From the NCBI GenBank assembly GCA_025454515.1, contig JALOOH010000022.1, positions 1 to 45,066 of the forward strand: a stretch of DNA of 45,066 nt, in the 5' to 3' direction. The DNA comes from Chloroflexota bacterium. GTDB lineage: Bacteria > Chloroflexota > Limnocylindria > Limnocylindrales > CSP1-4. The notes below the pieces were generated by a model that worked only from the letters and a program-made list of their open reading frames with translations, was not told the DNA's origin and did no database searches. The stretch's first letter is position 1. Every line of letters begins with the position of its first letter. The position numbers and the translations under genes were made by a program. Shown here piece after piece: positions 37,986 to 45,066 of this stretch.

Positions 37986-39446
37986 CTACCCCACCTCGCT
38001 GCAACCCACCGCGCGCAGCGGACCGCGGGCCTTCGCCCGTGTCTCCTCCCATTCCGCGTCCGGGTCGCTGCGGCGGGTGATCCCGCCGCCCACGTGCAGG
38101 GTGAGGCGCCGGCCGTCGGCCACGAAGGTCCGGATGAGGATGCTCGACCCCATCGCCCCGTCCGGGCCCAGCCAGAGCGCGGTCCCGCAGTAGGGGCCCC
38201 GGCGGACGGGCTCGAGCTCCTCGATGAGCCGCATCGCGCGGATCTTCGGCGCGCCGGTGATCGACCCGCCCGGGAAGGCGGCCGCCAGGAGGTCGAACGC
38301 GTCGAGCCCCGGCAGGAGACGCCCGACGACGGTCGAGACGAGGTGCTGGACGGCCGCCGTCCGCTCGAGCCGACACAGGCGCGGGACGCGCACGCTGCCC
38401 GGCCGGCACACGCGGCCCAGGTCGTTGCGGAGGACGTCCACGATCATGACGTTCTCGGCGCGGTCCTTGTCGCTGCCGAGCAGCTCGGCCGCGAGCATGC
38501 GATCCTCGGCGCGCGTGCTCCCGCGCGGGCGCGTCCCCTTGATCGGGTCGGTCTCGACCCCGCCGCGCGCGTCGACCGACAGGAACGGCTCCGGCGAGGC
38601 GGACGCGATGGCGCGCGTCGCGCCCGTCGACGGATCCGGCCCCAGGTCGAGGTACGCCGCGAACGTTGCCGGGTCGCCGGCCCGCAGGGCAGCGAAGATC
38701 GGCCACGGATCGCCGGCGAAGCGAGCCTCGAGCCGTCGGGCGAGGTTCGCCTGGTACAGATGGCCGGCGGCGATCGCCGCCCGGATGCGCTCGACGCGGT
38801 CGCCCCACGCGGCACGGTCGAGCCCGGAGGCGAAGCGCACCGGGGCGGCGGCCGTCGCGTGCGGCGCTCCCGCCCCGCCCCCGCCCGCGTGCGCGCGCGC
38901 CCCCGCGAGCCGCGCGCGCACCTCCCCCAGCCGCTCCGCAAGTCGATCCTCGTCGCCGTCGACCGGCCGACCGCACAGCAGGACGCGCCCTTCGCGGCGA
39001 TCGACCGCCACGGCCCAGTCGTGCAGCGCGAGCGACAGCAGGGGAAGGGGCTGGTCGTCGGCCGCCAGCGACGGGATCCGCTCCAGCTCGCGCCCCACGT
39101 CGTACCCGACGTACCCGACGAGGCCGCCGGTGAACGGAGGGAGGTCGGCGGGCGAGGCGCCGCCCGGGCCCATCCGCGCGAGGAGCGCCCGTGCCGGCGC
39201 GAACGTCGCCCCGCGCGGGCCCGGCTCGCGGACGACCGCCAGCGGGTCGGCCGTCACGTACGTCCAGCGCGACCGGCGACCGGTCCGCGCGCTGTCGAGC
39301 ACGGCCAGGCCGGGAAGCCCGCGCAGCGCCTCCGCGATCGCGGGGACCTCCGCCCCGGTGACCTCCGGCACCTCCACGGGGGTACCTCCGGCGGTCCCGA
39401 TAGGCATCCCGGTCGTCTGGCGGACGCTCACCATGGGGCGCATCAT
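37986..39446 (-). CDS. pabB: Aminodeoxychorismate synthase component I
   Basis: A 486-residue chorismate-using enzyme that makes 4-amino-4-deoxychorismate for folate. The lysine in ETDPIKGTRPRG (about Lys303) is the PabB marker, whereas anthranilate synthase TrpE has PIAGT. Further landmarks are FTGGLVGYVGYDVGRELERI, IRAAIAAGHLYQANLARRLE, AFPGGSITGAPKIRAM, and GGGITRRSDPDAEWEET at the end. Starts at 39446, 39443 and 39434 are all possible. No glutamine amidotransferase (PabA) gene is in the window; the class IV aminotransferase at 24.6 kb could be the PabC partner. Confidence 0.9.
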   Translation of the reverse strand: MMRPMVSVRQTTGMPIGTAGGTPVEVPEVTGAEVPAIAEALRGLPGLAVLDSARTGRRSRWTYVTADPLAVVREPGPRGATFAPARALLARMGPGGASPADLPPFTGGLVGYVGYDVGRELERIPSLAADDQPLPLLSLALHDWAVAVDRREGRVLLCGRPVDGDEDRLAERLGEVRARLAGARAHAGGGGAGAPHATAAAPVRFASGLDRAAWGDRVERIRAAIAAGHLYQANLARRLEARFAGDPWPIFAALRAGDPATFAAYLDLGPDPSTGATRAIASASPEPFLSVDARGGVETDPIKGTRPRGSTRAEDRMLAAELLGSDKDRAENVMIVDVLRNDLGRVCRPGSVRVPRLCRLERTAAVQHLVSTVVGRLLPGLDAFDLLAAAFPGGSITGAPKIRAMRLIEELEPVRRGPYCGTALWLGPDGAMGSSILIRTFVADGRRLTLHVGGGITRRSDPDAEWEETRAKARGPLRAVGCSEVG

Positions 39447-39520
39447 CGCATCGAACGGACCGGCGTCCGTCGGCGGCCGTGTGACGCGCCGCGCGCCGCC
39501 GCCGCCGCACGAGGTCGCCC

Positions 39521-40591
39521 ATGCCCGTCCTCCGCCTGGACCCCGATCGCCTGCAGCCGGCGTTCGACGCGCTCGCGGCCCGCGTCGAGTCGGGCGTGGT
39601 GAGCGCGGCGGTCCTCGCGGTCGGCACCTCGGACGGGCTCGTGCGCGACGAGGCGTTCGGGATGGTGGGCGAGGACCTCGCGGGCGTGGACGACCGCTTC
39701 TACATCGCGTCGATCACGAAGCCCATCGTGGCGACCGCCGTCGTCCAGCTCGCGGCGGAGGGGCGGATCTCACTGCGGGAGCCGCTCCGGACGTACCTGC
39801 CGGACCTCTCCGAGGGCCACGCCGCGGTGACCGCGTGGCACGTCCTCACGCACACGTCGGGGATCCCGGACGACCCGTTCGGCGGGTGGGACGGCACCCC
39901 GCGCGACGAGCTCGTGCGGCGTGCCATGTCGCGTCCGCTCGACTTCGCCCCCGGATCCCGGTACGCCTACTGCAGCTCCTCGTTCTTCGTTCTCGGCGAG
40001 CTGCTGGCCCGGGCGGACGGGGTGCCGTTCGAGGAGTCGCTGCGGCGCCGCGTCCTCGCGCCGATGGGGATGTCGGCCACGAGCTTCTCGCCGACCGACC
40101 CGCCGGGGACGTGGGTCCCGGTCCTCGACGCGCCGACGGAGGGGATGGACGCGGCGGCGACCGCCGCCCTGCTCGGACACCTCGCGTCGATCGCCATGCC
40201 GGGCGGGGGCCTGTGGAGCACCGCCGGTGACCTCCTCCGGTTCGCGCGCGCGTGGCTCCGCGGCGGCTCGCTCGACGGCGCGCAGCTGCTGCCCGCGGCG
40301 TGGATCGACCTCATGGGTCGCGAGCAGACGACGGGGATCCGCGAGGCGAGCCCGGACGGGATCGCGCCGGAACGCGACCCACGCTACGCGCTCGGCTGGG
40401 GCAAGCCCGTGGGCGGTGGCGACGTTCCGTGCTCGGACCGCGCCGTGGAGCATGGCGGGATCAGCGGGACGCGCCTGTTCGTCGACCCGGCGACGGACCT
40501 CGCGATCGTCGTGCTGGCGAACCGCTGGGATCACGCGGAGACGTCGCGCGCGGTCGTGGCGGCCGTCCACTCCGCGCTGGTGCCTGCATGA
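39521..40591 (+). CDS. Serine beta-lactamase-family hydrolase (class C/EstB-like)
   Basis: A 356-residue member of the beta-lactamase/D-Ala-D-Ala carboxypeptidase-like family. The catalytic Ser-x-x-Lys is in YIASITKPIVATAVVQLAAEG (Ser64, Lys67), HVLTHTSGIPD is typical, the tyrosine motif is YAYCSSSFFVLGELLA and the late motif is EHGGISGTRL. There is no signal peptide, so it is probably cytoplasmic and acts as an esterase or peptidase rather than a lactamase. It overlaps the DmpA-type peptidase gene (ATGA), suggesting a small peptide- or amide-hydrolysing operon. Confidence 0.85.
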   Translation: MPVLRLDPDRLQPAFDALAARVESGVVSAAVLAVGTSDGLVRDEAFGMVGEDLAGVDDRFYIASITKPIVATAVVQLAAEGRISLREPLRTYLPDLSEGHAAVTAWHVLTHTSGIPDDPFGGWDGTPRDELVRRAMSRPLDFAPGSRYAYCSSSFFVLGELLARADGVPFEESLRRRVLAPMGMSATSFSPTDPPGTWVPVLDAPTEGMDAAATAALLGHLASIAMPGGGLWSTAGDLLRFARAWLRGGSLDGAQLLPAAWIDLMGREQTTGIREASPDGIAPERDPRYALGWGKPVGGGDVPCSDRAVEHGGISGTRLFVDPATDLAIVVLANRWDHAETSRAVVAAVHSALVPA

Positions 40592-41772
40592 GCCCGCGTC
40601 CGCGCGCCCGCGACCTCGGGATCCACATCGGCCGGCTTCCGTCCGGGCGATGGAACGCGATCACGGACGTGGAGGGCGTCCGCGTGGGCCACGCGACGAT
40701 CGTCCGCGGCGATGGCCCGCTCGTGGTCGGCGAGGGCCCGGTCCGGACGGGCGTGACCGTCATCCTGCCGCACGACGGCAACCCGTTCCTCGAGCCCGTC
40801 TTCGCGGGCTGGCACTCGCTCAACGGGAACGGGGAGCTGACGGGGACGGCGTGGCTCGACGAGGTCGGCCTCCTCTCCGGGCCGATCGCACTGACGAACA
40901 CGCACAGCGTGGGCGTCGTGCACGACGCGATCATCGAGTACGCGGTCCGCTCGCACCCCGCCGGGACCGTCTTCTGGTCGCTCCCCGTCGTGGGGGAGAC
41001 GTACGACGGGACCCTGAACGACATCAACGGGTTCCACGTGCGCCCCGCCCACGTCGCCGAGGCGCTCGAGGCCGCGGCGCAGGGGCCGGTCGCGGAAGGC
41101 TCCGTCGGCGGCGGCACCGGGATGATCTGCCACGAGCTCAAGGGCGGGATCGGCACCGCGTCCCGCGCCCTCCCGGCCGACCACGGCGGCTGGACGGTGG
41201 GCGTCCTCGTCCAGGCCAACTACGGCGTCCGCCACGACCTCCGCATCGACGGGGTCCCGGTCGGCCGGCACATCCCCGTCGCGGACGTGCCGAGCCCGTA
41301 CGGAGGGAAGCGGGCCGCCGGCCCCGGCACGCCCGGCGCCGGCTCGATCATCGTCGTCGTCGCGACGGACGCTCCCCTGCTCCCGCACCAGTGCCGCCGG
41401 CTCGCGCAGCGGGCGGGCCTGGGCCTGTCGCGCGCGGGCGGGTACGGCCGCAACTCCAGCGGCGACATGTTCCTCGCGTTCGCGACCGGGAACCGCGGCA
41501 TCCCGGACATCTCCGGGTCGGACCGGGCCGGCCCCGGGACGACCGACGTCCGCATGGTGCTCGACGACCGCGTGGACGGGCTGTTCACGGCGGCGGTGGA
41601 TGCGACCGAGGAGGCGATCGTGAACGCCCTCCTCGCCGCCGACACGATGACCGGGATCGACGGCGTGACCGCGCACGGGTTGGACGCCGAGCGCGTGGCG
41701 CGCATCATGGACGCGCACGGGAGGGGCCCCGACGGACCGGGGCGGGCGATCGACGCTGGGGAGGGACGATGA
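40588..41772 (+). CDS. P1/DmpA-family aminopeptidase (L-aminopeptidase D-Ala-esterase type)
   Basis: A 394-residue Ntn-like hydrolase: NAITDVEGVRVGHATIVRG, VRTGVTVILPHDGNPF, ALTNTHSVGVVHDAIIEYA, GSVGGGTGMICHELKGGIGT and the self-cleavage region near GGYGRNSSGDMFLAFATGN, where the new N-terminal serine becomes the nucleophile. Family members remove D- or beta-amino acids or cleave small peptides. It lies between the serine hydrolase and GNAT genes with ATGA overlaps on both sides. Confidence 0.9.
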   Translation: MSPRPRARDLGIHIGRLPSGRWNAITDVEGVRVGHATIVRGDGPLVVGEGPVRTGVTVILPHDGNPFLEPVFAGWHSLNGNGELTGTAWLDEVGLLSGPIALTNTHSVGVVHDAIIEYAVRSHPAGTVFWSLPVVGETYDGTLNDINGFHVRPAHVAEALEAAAQGPVAEGSVGGGTGMICHELKGGIGTASRALPADHGGWTVGVLVQANYGVRHDLRIDGVPVGRHIPVADVPSPYGGKRAAGPGTPGAGSIIVVVATDAPLLPHQCRRLAQRAGLGLSRAGGYGRNSSGDMFLAFATGNRGIPDISGSDRAGPGTTDVRMVLDDRVDGLFTAAVDATEEAIVNALLAADTMTGIDGVTAHGLDAERVARIMDAHGRGPDGPGRAIDAGEGR

Positions 41773-42656
41773 CGACACGCCAGGGCCTCCGACCCGCCAC
41801 CCTGGAGGACGTCCCCGCGATCGCGCGGATCGCCGCCGCGAGCGACGAGCCGATCGAGACGCCCGGCGTCCCCGGCTCCCCATACGCCGAGCATCTCCTC
41901 GCGCGGGGGACGGTGGTCGTGGCCGAGTCCGATGGCGTCGTGGTGGGGTACGCGGCCGCGGTCCCGATCGGCTCGTGGCGGCACGTGACGGACCTCTTCG
42001 TCCACCCCGCGGCCCGCGGGCACGGCTGGGGCCGCGGCCTCCTCGCCAACATTCTCGAGGGCGCGCCCGCGGCCACCACGTTCGCGTCCGACGATCCGCG
42101 GGCGCTCCCCGTCTACGTGCGCGCCGGGCTCCGGGCACTGTGGCCCAACCTGTACCTGGAGGGCCGGGCCGTCCGCCTGGCCGACCCGGGCCTCGTCGTG
42201 CGCCCCGTCTCGATCGACGAGGCCGCCGCGACCGAGCGCGGCTTCGCCGGCGTGGACCGCGCGGCGGACCACGTGTACTGGGGGACCAGGCGCGAGGCCA
42301 CCCCGTTCCTCGTGCTCGACGGCGCGGAGCCGGTCGGCGCCGGCTGTGCCGTCCACCGCCGCGGCCGGCCTGGCCGGTGGCTGCCGCATCTCGCGATCGC
42401 TCCCGGGGCGGACGCCGTCGCCGTCGCCGTCGCGGCGGTCCATGCCACGGGGGCCGGCGGGCAGGCGTCGCACGCGGGGGCGGAGGTCCGCGGCTCCGCC
42501 GCGCACGCCACGTCGGTGTGCGTGCCCGGCCCGCATCCGGCCCTCCCGGTCCTGCTCGACGCGGGGTTCAAGGTCGTGGACCGCGACATCTTCCTCGCGA
42601 CGTCGCCCACGTTCGTCGACCCCGAGCGCCTGCTGCCGGACCCGAGCCTCCTGTAG
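41769..42656 (+). CDS. Tandem GNAT acetyltransferase
   Basis: A 295-residue protein with two GNAT-like halves. The first (residues 5-135) is complete: LRPATLEDVPAIARIAAASD, VTDLFVHPAARGHGWGRGLL and LPVYVRAGLRALWPNLYLEG. The second (about 145-280) lacks a clear acetyl-CoA loop (LPHLAIAPGADAVAVAV) but ends HPALPVLLDAGFKVVDRDIFL, as in tandem GNAT proteins with one active and one structural domain. Cotranscribed with the two hydrolases. Confidence 0.8.
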   Translation: MTTRQGLRPATLEDVPAIARIAAASDEPIETPGVPGSPYAEHLLARGTVVVAESDGVVVGYAAAVPIGSWRHVTDLFVHPAARGHGWGRGLLANILEGAPAATTFASDDPRALPVYVRAGLRALWPNLYLEGRAVRLADPGLVVRPVSIDEAAATERGFAGVDRAADHVYWGTRREATPFLVLDGAEPVGAGCAVHRRGRPGRWLPHLAIAPGADAVAVAVAAVHATGAGGQASHAGAEVRGSAAHATSVCVPGPHPALPVLLDAGFKVVDRDIFLATSPTFVDPERLLPDPSLL

Positions 42657-42665
42657 CGACGGTCG

Positions 42666-42683
42666 GCCCGCCGGCCGGCGGGC
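42666..42683. terminator. Palindromic hairpin between convergent genes
   Basis: GCCCGCCGGCCGGCGGGC is a perfect 18-bp palindrome nine bases after the GNAT stop and 58 bases before the end of the minus-strand hypothetical gene. Confidence 0.5.
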
Positions 42684-42741
42684 ACGCGGGCGCCCGGGCC
42701 GCCCCGCGTCGCTCGGCAGCCGCCGGCCGGGCCGCCGGCGC

Positions 42742-43233
42742 TCAGGCGTCGCCGAGGTGGTCGATCCGGCTGAAGGCCGCCAGCGCCTCGCGACAGGCGT
42801 CCAGCTCCCGTGCGACCCGCCGCACGATCCACGGGTCCACCCGCGGCGTGTCCTCGATCGCGACCGTCGGCCCGTACGGGCCATCGTCGAGGACGATCCC
42901 GGTCGTCGTCCGGTAGTCGCTGAGCCACGCCGCCTGCAGGCGCACGAGCGCGTCCACGACGACCGCGCGGTCGAAGAGCCAGTCCGCCTCCGCGGCATTC
43001 AGCGCTGCCACGATGTCGTCGAGTCGCACCGCGCGGCCCCGCTCGATCCGTGCGATGAGACGGAGCACCCGGTAGCGCGCGAAGGGGTCGCCCGCCTCGG
43101 CGAGGACCGGCGGACGCGGCGACGCGTCCGGGAGGCCGGGCGGGGCGGGGCGGAGCGCGAGCCGTCCGGGGATCGGTCGGGGGTCGGACACGTCGGGGAG
43201 GCTCCGGCGAGGTGCGGGGATGGGCGCGGCCAC
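42742..43233 (-). CDS. Hypothetical protein, possible winged-helix-like
   Basis: A 163-residue protein. The first 45 residues are disordered (Pro/Arg-rich). The rest is helical (FARYRVLRLIARIERGRAVR, LDDIVAALNAAEADWLF, AVVVDALVRLQAAWL) with a strand pair containing TTTGIVLDDGPYGPTVAIED, then PWIVRRVARELDACREALAAF. This could be a small helix-turn-helix-like fold, but I do not recognise it. The start is a GTG at 43233 without a clear ribosome site; later starts are possible. Confidence 0.6.
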   Translation of the reverse strand: MAAPIPAPRRSLPDVSDPRPIPGRLALRPAPPGLPDASPRPPVLAEAGDPFARYRVLRLIARIERGRAVRLDDIVAALNAAEADWLFDRAVVVDALVRLQAAWLSDYRTTTGIVLDDGPYGPTVAIEDTPRVDPWIVRRVARELDACREALAAFSRIDHLGDA

Positions 43234-43404
43234 GGCCTCGGGTGCGGCGGGGCGCGGGCGGACGCGGTGTCCGTCCGAGGCAGGATACGCCCCGCGGCCG
43301 GCGCGACCCCACCGTGTCTTAACCGTTTCTTATGCGCACGCGGCACCGTTTCCAGCGACACTGCACGCTACCGCCCGGCGACGCCCATCCTCCCGGCGCG
43401 GACC

Positions 43405-43409
43405 AGGAG
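43405..43409 (+). promoter_or_regulatory. AGGAG ribosome site fixing the S41 peptidase start
   Basis: AGGAG lies five bases before GTG 43415. The ORF-track start at 43220 overlaps the divergent promoter region and is not used. Confidence 0.6.
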
Positions 43410-43414
43410 CTGAC

Positions 43415-44905
43415 GTGGACGACGACCGACCGCAGAACGACGCGCCCGGCTGGGGCGCCGCGAACCCGAACCTCGCCGCCGGGCGCCCGCAGGGACCCGC
43501 GTGGGCGCCGCAGCCCGGCGCACAGCAGGCGACGCCCCAGGGCGCCGCGTACGCCACGCCCGCGACGCCGCCGGCCCCGTCCGGAGCCCCCCCGTCCGGC
43601 GGCTGGGTCGCCGCTCCTCCTCCGCCGCGTCGTGGCGGCATCGGCGGCTACATCGCCGTCGCCCTCGCGACGGCGGCGATCTCGGCGGTGCTCGCCTTCT
43701 CCGGCGGCGTCGTCGTCGGCGCCGGGATCGGTGCGAGCGTCGCCGGCGAGATCGCCTCGAACGGGCCGGTGCCGGCCGCCTCCACGAAGCCCGGCGACCC
43801 GAACTCGTTCGGGCTCTTCACCGAGGCGTGGGAGATCCTGCGGAAGAACTACGTCGACCAGGCGGCACTCGAGGCCAAGGACATCACGTACGGCGCGATC
43901 CGCGGGATGACCGACGCGATCGGCGACACCGAGCACACCCGCTTCCTCACGCCGGACGAGCTCGCGCGCCAGGAGCAGGACCTGAGCGGATCGTTCGCCG
44001 GCATCGGCGCGGTCCTCTCCGAGGTCGGCGCCGAGCTCATCGTCCAGTCGGTCATCCCCGGCACTCCCGCCGAGCGCGCGGGCGTGAAGGCCGGCGACCG
44101 GATCCTCGCGGTGGATGGTGCCGACACGACGGGCAAGAGCGTGGACGACGTCGTCCGCGAGGTCCGCGGCGACGAGGGGACGCAGGTCACCCTCACGCTC
44201 GTGCACAAGGGCGAGTCCGACCCGTTCGACGTGACGATCACCCGCGCGGTCATCGCGGTGCCGGCCGTGAGCTGGGCGATGTACCCGGGCACGGACACCG
44301 CGGTGGTCCGCCTCGAGCAGTTCCAGGCGGATTCCGGCGACGACATGATGAAGGCTCTCAAGGCCGCGAAGGAGGCCGGGGCGGAGAGGTTCGTCCTCGA
44401 TCTCCGGGCGAACCCCGGCGGGTACGTCGGCGAGGCGGTCGAGGTCGCCAGCCAGTTCCTCGACGGCGGGACCGTCTACATCCAGCGGAACGCGCAGGAC
44501 GACCGGGAGGCGGTCCCGGCCCTCCCGAACGGCGAGGCGAGATCGCAGCCGCTCGTCGTCCTCGTCGACGCCGGCAGCGCCAGCTCGTCGGAGATCGTCT
44601 CCGGGGCCCTCCAGGACGCGGGCCGCGCGACGCTCGTCGGCGAGAGGACCTTCGGCACGGGCACCGTCCTCACGCCGTACAGGCTCTCCGACGGCTCGGC
44701 GCTCTATGTGGGCACCGTCGAGTGGCTGACGCCCAAGGGCAACGAGATCTGGCGCAGGGGCATCGACCCGGATGTCGTCGTGGCCATCCCCGACGATGGG
44801 CGGATCGTCGTCCCGTCCGAGTTCGCGGAGCTCGGCGCCGACGGCATCGTGAAGGCGAACGACGCGCAGCTGCAGCGGGCGCTCGAGATCCTCGCGCAGG
44901 AGTAG
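43415..44905 (+). CDS. S41-family C-terminal processing peptidase with Lys-to-Thr substitution
   Basis: A 496-residue membrane-anchored protease: a Pro/Gln/Ala-rich cytoplasmic tail (about 70 residues), one helix (GGYIAVALATAAISAVLAFS), a small helical N-domain (FGLFTEAWEILRKNYVDQ), a PDZ domain (about 185-285; GAVLSEVGAELIVQSVIPGT) and the S41 domain with VVRLEQF, FVLDLRANPGGYVGEAV and the nucleophile Ser390 in DAGSASSSEIVSGALQDAG. The general-base lysine, normally in FGKG 25 residues later, is Thr415 (RTFGTGTVL). The C-terminal WLTPKGNEIWRRGIDPDV is typical. S41 enzymes trim exported proteins outside the cell membrane. Activity is uncertain because of the substitution. Confidence 0.9.
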   Translation: MDDDRPQNDAPGWGAANPNLAAGRPQGPAWAPQPGAQQATPQGAAYATPATPPAPSGAPPSGGWVAAPPPPRRGGIGGYIAVALATAAISAVLAFSGGVVVGAGIGASVAGEIASNGPVPAASTKPGDPNSFGLFTEAWEILRKNYVDQAALEAKDITYGAIRGMTDAIGDTEHTRFLTPDELARQEQDLSGSFAGIGAVLSEVGAELIVQSVIPGTPAERAGVKAGDRILAVDGADTTGKSVDDVVREVRGDEGTQVTLTLVHKGESDPFDVTITRAVIAVPAVSWAMYPGTDTAVVRLEQFQADSGDDMMKALKAAKEAGAERFVLDLRANPGGYVGEAVEVASQFLDGGTVYIQRNAQDDREAVPALPNGEARSQPLVVLVDAGSASSSEIVSGALQDAGRATLVGERTFGTGTVLTPYRLSDGSALYVGTVEWLTPKGNEIWRRGIDPDVVVAIPDDGRIVVPSEFAELGADGIVKANDAQLQRALEILAQE

Positions 44906-44947
44906 ACCGGGCGCGAGGCCGCTTCGCGGGCCCGGGCCGGAGGGCTC

Positions 44948-45010
44948 GGCCGGGTCGGGCCCCCGGTCGCCGCGGCCTTCGCGGGGCCGGCCGGGTCAGG
45001 CCCCTGGTCG
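44948..45010. repeat. 22-bp imperfect direct repeat
   Basis: ggccgggtcgggcccccggtcg (44948-44969) and ggccgggtcaggcccctggtcg (44989-45010) differ at two positions. They lie in the GC-rich gap after the S41 gene; the second copy overlaps the end of a possible minus-strand gene. Confidence 0.5.
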
Positions 45011-45066
45011 GCGGCGGCGGTCCCGGACGCCGCGCCCGGCGGACCGCGCGAGCCGCCGCGCGAGCA
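44996..45066 (-). CDS. Possible C-terminus of a minus-strand gene (truncated at window edge)
   Basis: From the window edge to a TGA at 44998-44996 one minus-strand frame encodes LARRLARSAGRGVRDRRRRP and then GA. A basic tail like this is common at the end of high-GC proteins and the position is right for a convergent gene, but 22 residues are too few to be sure. Other frames here are also open. Confidence 0.25.
   Translation of the reverse strand, partial: LARRLARSAGRGVRDRRRRPGA

Noticed and set aside
38000-39446. TrpE (anthranilate synthase) as identity of the chorismate enzyme
   Set aside because: The active-site motif is PIKGT with lysine, the mark of PabB, not PIAGT.
1-45066. tRNA, rRNA or other structured RNA genes
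   Set aside because: I saw no clover-leaf-like or rRNA-like stretch in the gaps, which are mostly under 250 bp and GC-rich; a covariance-model search would be needed to exclude small RNAs.

Overview
The window is very GC-rich DNA (about 70% or more), densely coded. Most adjacent genes overlap by four bases (ATGA or GTGA), many starts are GTG, and several promoters look leaderless. There are no rRNA, tRNA, CRISPR or IS sequences that I can see. Gene content suggests a free-living, probably Gram-positive-like (monoderm) bacterium: protein O-mannosylation-type glycosyltransferases, a phosphatidylinositol-mannoside-like operon, a coproporphyrin-type ferrochelatase and an S41 protease with an FGTGTVL motif. 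An uncultured high-GC Chloroflexota lineage is my best guess, with Actinomycetota as the alternative. This is inference from gene families, not from a marker gene.

Layout. (1) 1-720: the tail of an unknown gene and a bifunctional-nuclease (DUF151) gene broken by an internal deletion and frameshift. (2) 0.7-10 kb: a glycosylation locus. On the minus strand are a GT-C-like membrane protein, a DUF2723 membrane glycosyltransferase and a soluble GT2 polyprenyl-phosphate sugar synthase. Divergent from them is an 1811-residue membrane protein joining a GT87-like unit to a GT39/PMT-like unit, with a roughly 385-residue beta-rich domain inserted into the PMT unit. (3) 10-15.1 kb: a minus-strand operon of ArsR regulator, CDP-alcohol phosphatidyltransferase, two HX4E acyltransferases, PHP phosphoesterase and PimA-like GT4, resembling the mycobacterial PIM operon, behind a TTGACA-N18-TATCAT promoter. 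(4) 15.4-18.5 kb: two exported proteins. (5) 18.5-21.7 kb: cobalamin adenosyltransferase, MIP18/DUF59, DUF433 and small proteins. (6) 21.7-24 kb: a sulfur module of cysteine desulfurase, ArsR-rhodanese fusion and divergent DsrE protein. (7) 24-25.5 kb: class IV aminotransferase plus a hypothetical. (8) 25.7-36.8 kb: a heme operon of MerR-like regulator, hemA, hemC-hemD fusion, hemB, hemL, hemE, hemH, radical SAM/SPASM and hemY. (9) 37.2-37.9 kb: a VapBC-type toxin-antitoxin pair. (10) 38-45 kb: pabB, a serine beta-lactamase-family hydrolase, a DmpA-type peptidase, a tandem GNAT protein, a hypothetical and an S41 C-terminal processing peptidase lacking the usual catalytic lysine.

How parts work together. 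The heme operon encodes every step from glutamyl-tRNA to coproporphyrinogen III, then oxidation (HemY/CgoX) and iron insertion (HemH of the CpfC type). It has no hemN, hemF or hemQ/chdC. The radical SAM/SPASM protein sits where the coproheme decarboxylase should be, and its C-terminal cysteine block resembles AhbD and NirJ, so it is the obvious candidate for the last step. In the glycosylation locus the GT2 enzyme could make the lipid-linked sugar donor used by the neighbouring GT-C enzymes.

Most interesting points: the giant inserted/fused glycosyltransferase; the radical SAM step in heme synthesis; active-site substitutions in HemC (Arg to Asn) and in the S41 protease (Lys to Thr); a PIM-like operon under an ArsR regulator without cysteines; and a recurring -10 hexamer placed exactly six bases before the start codon of four genes.
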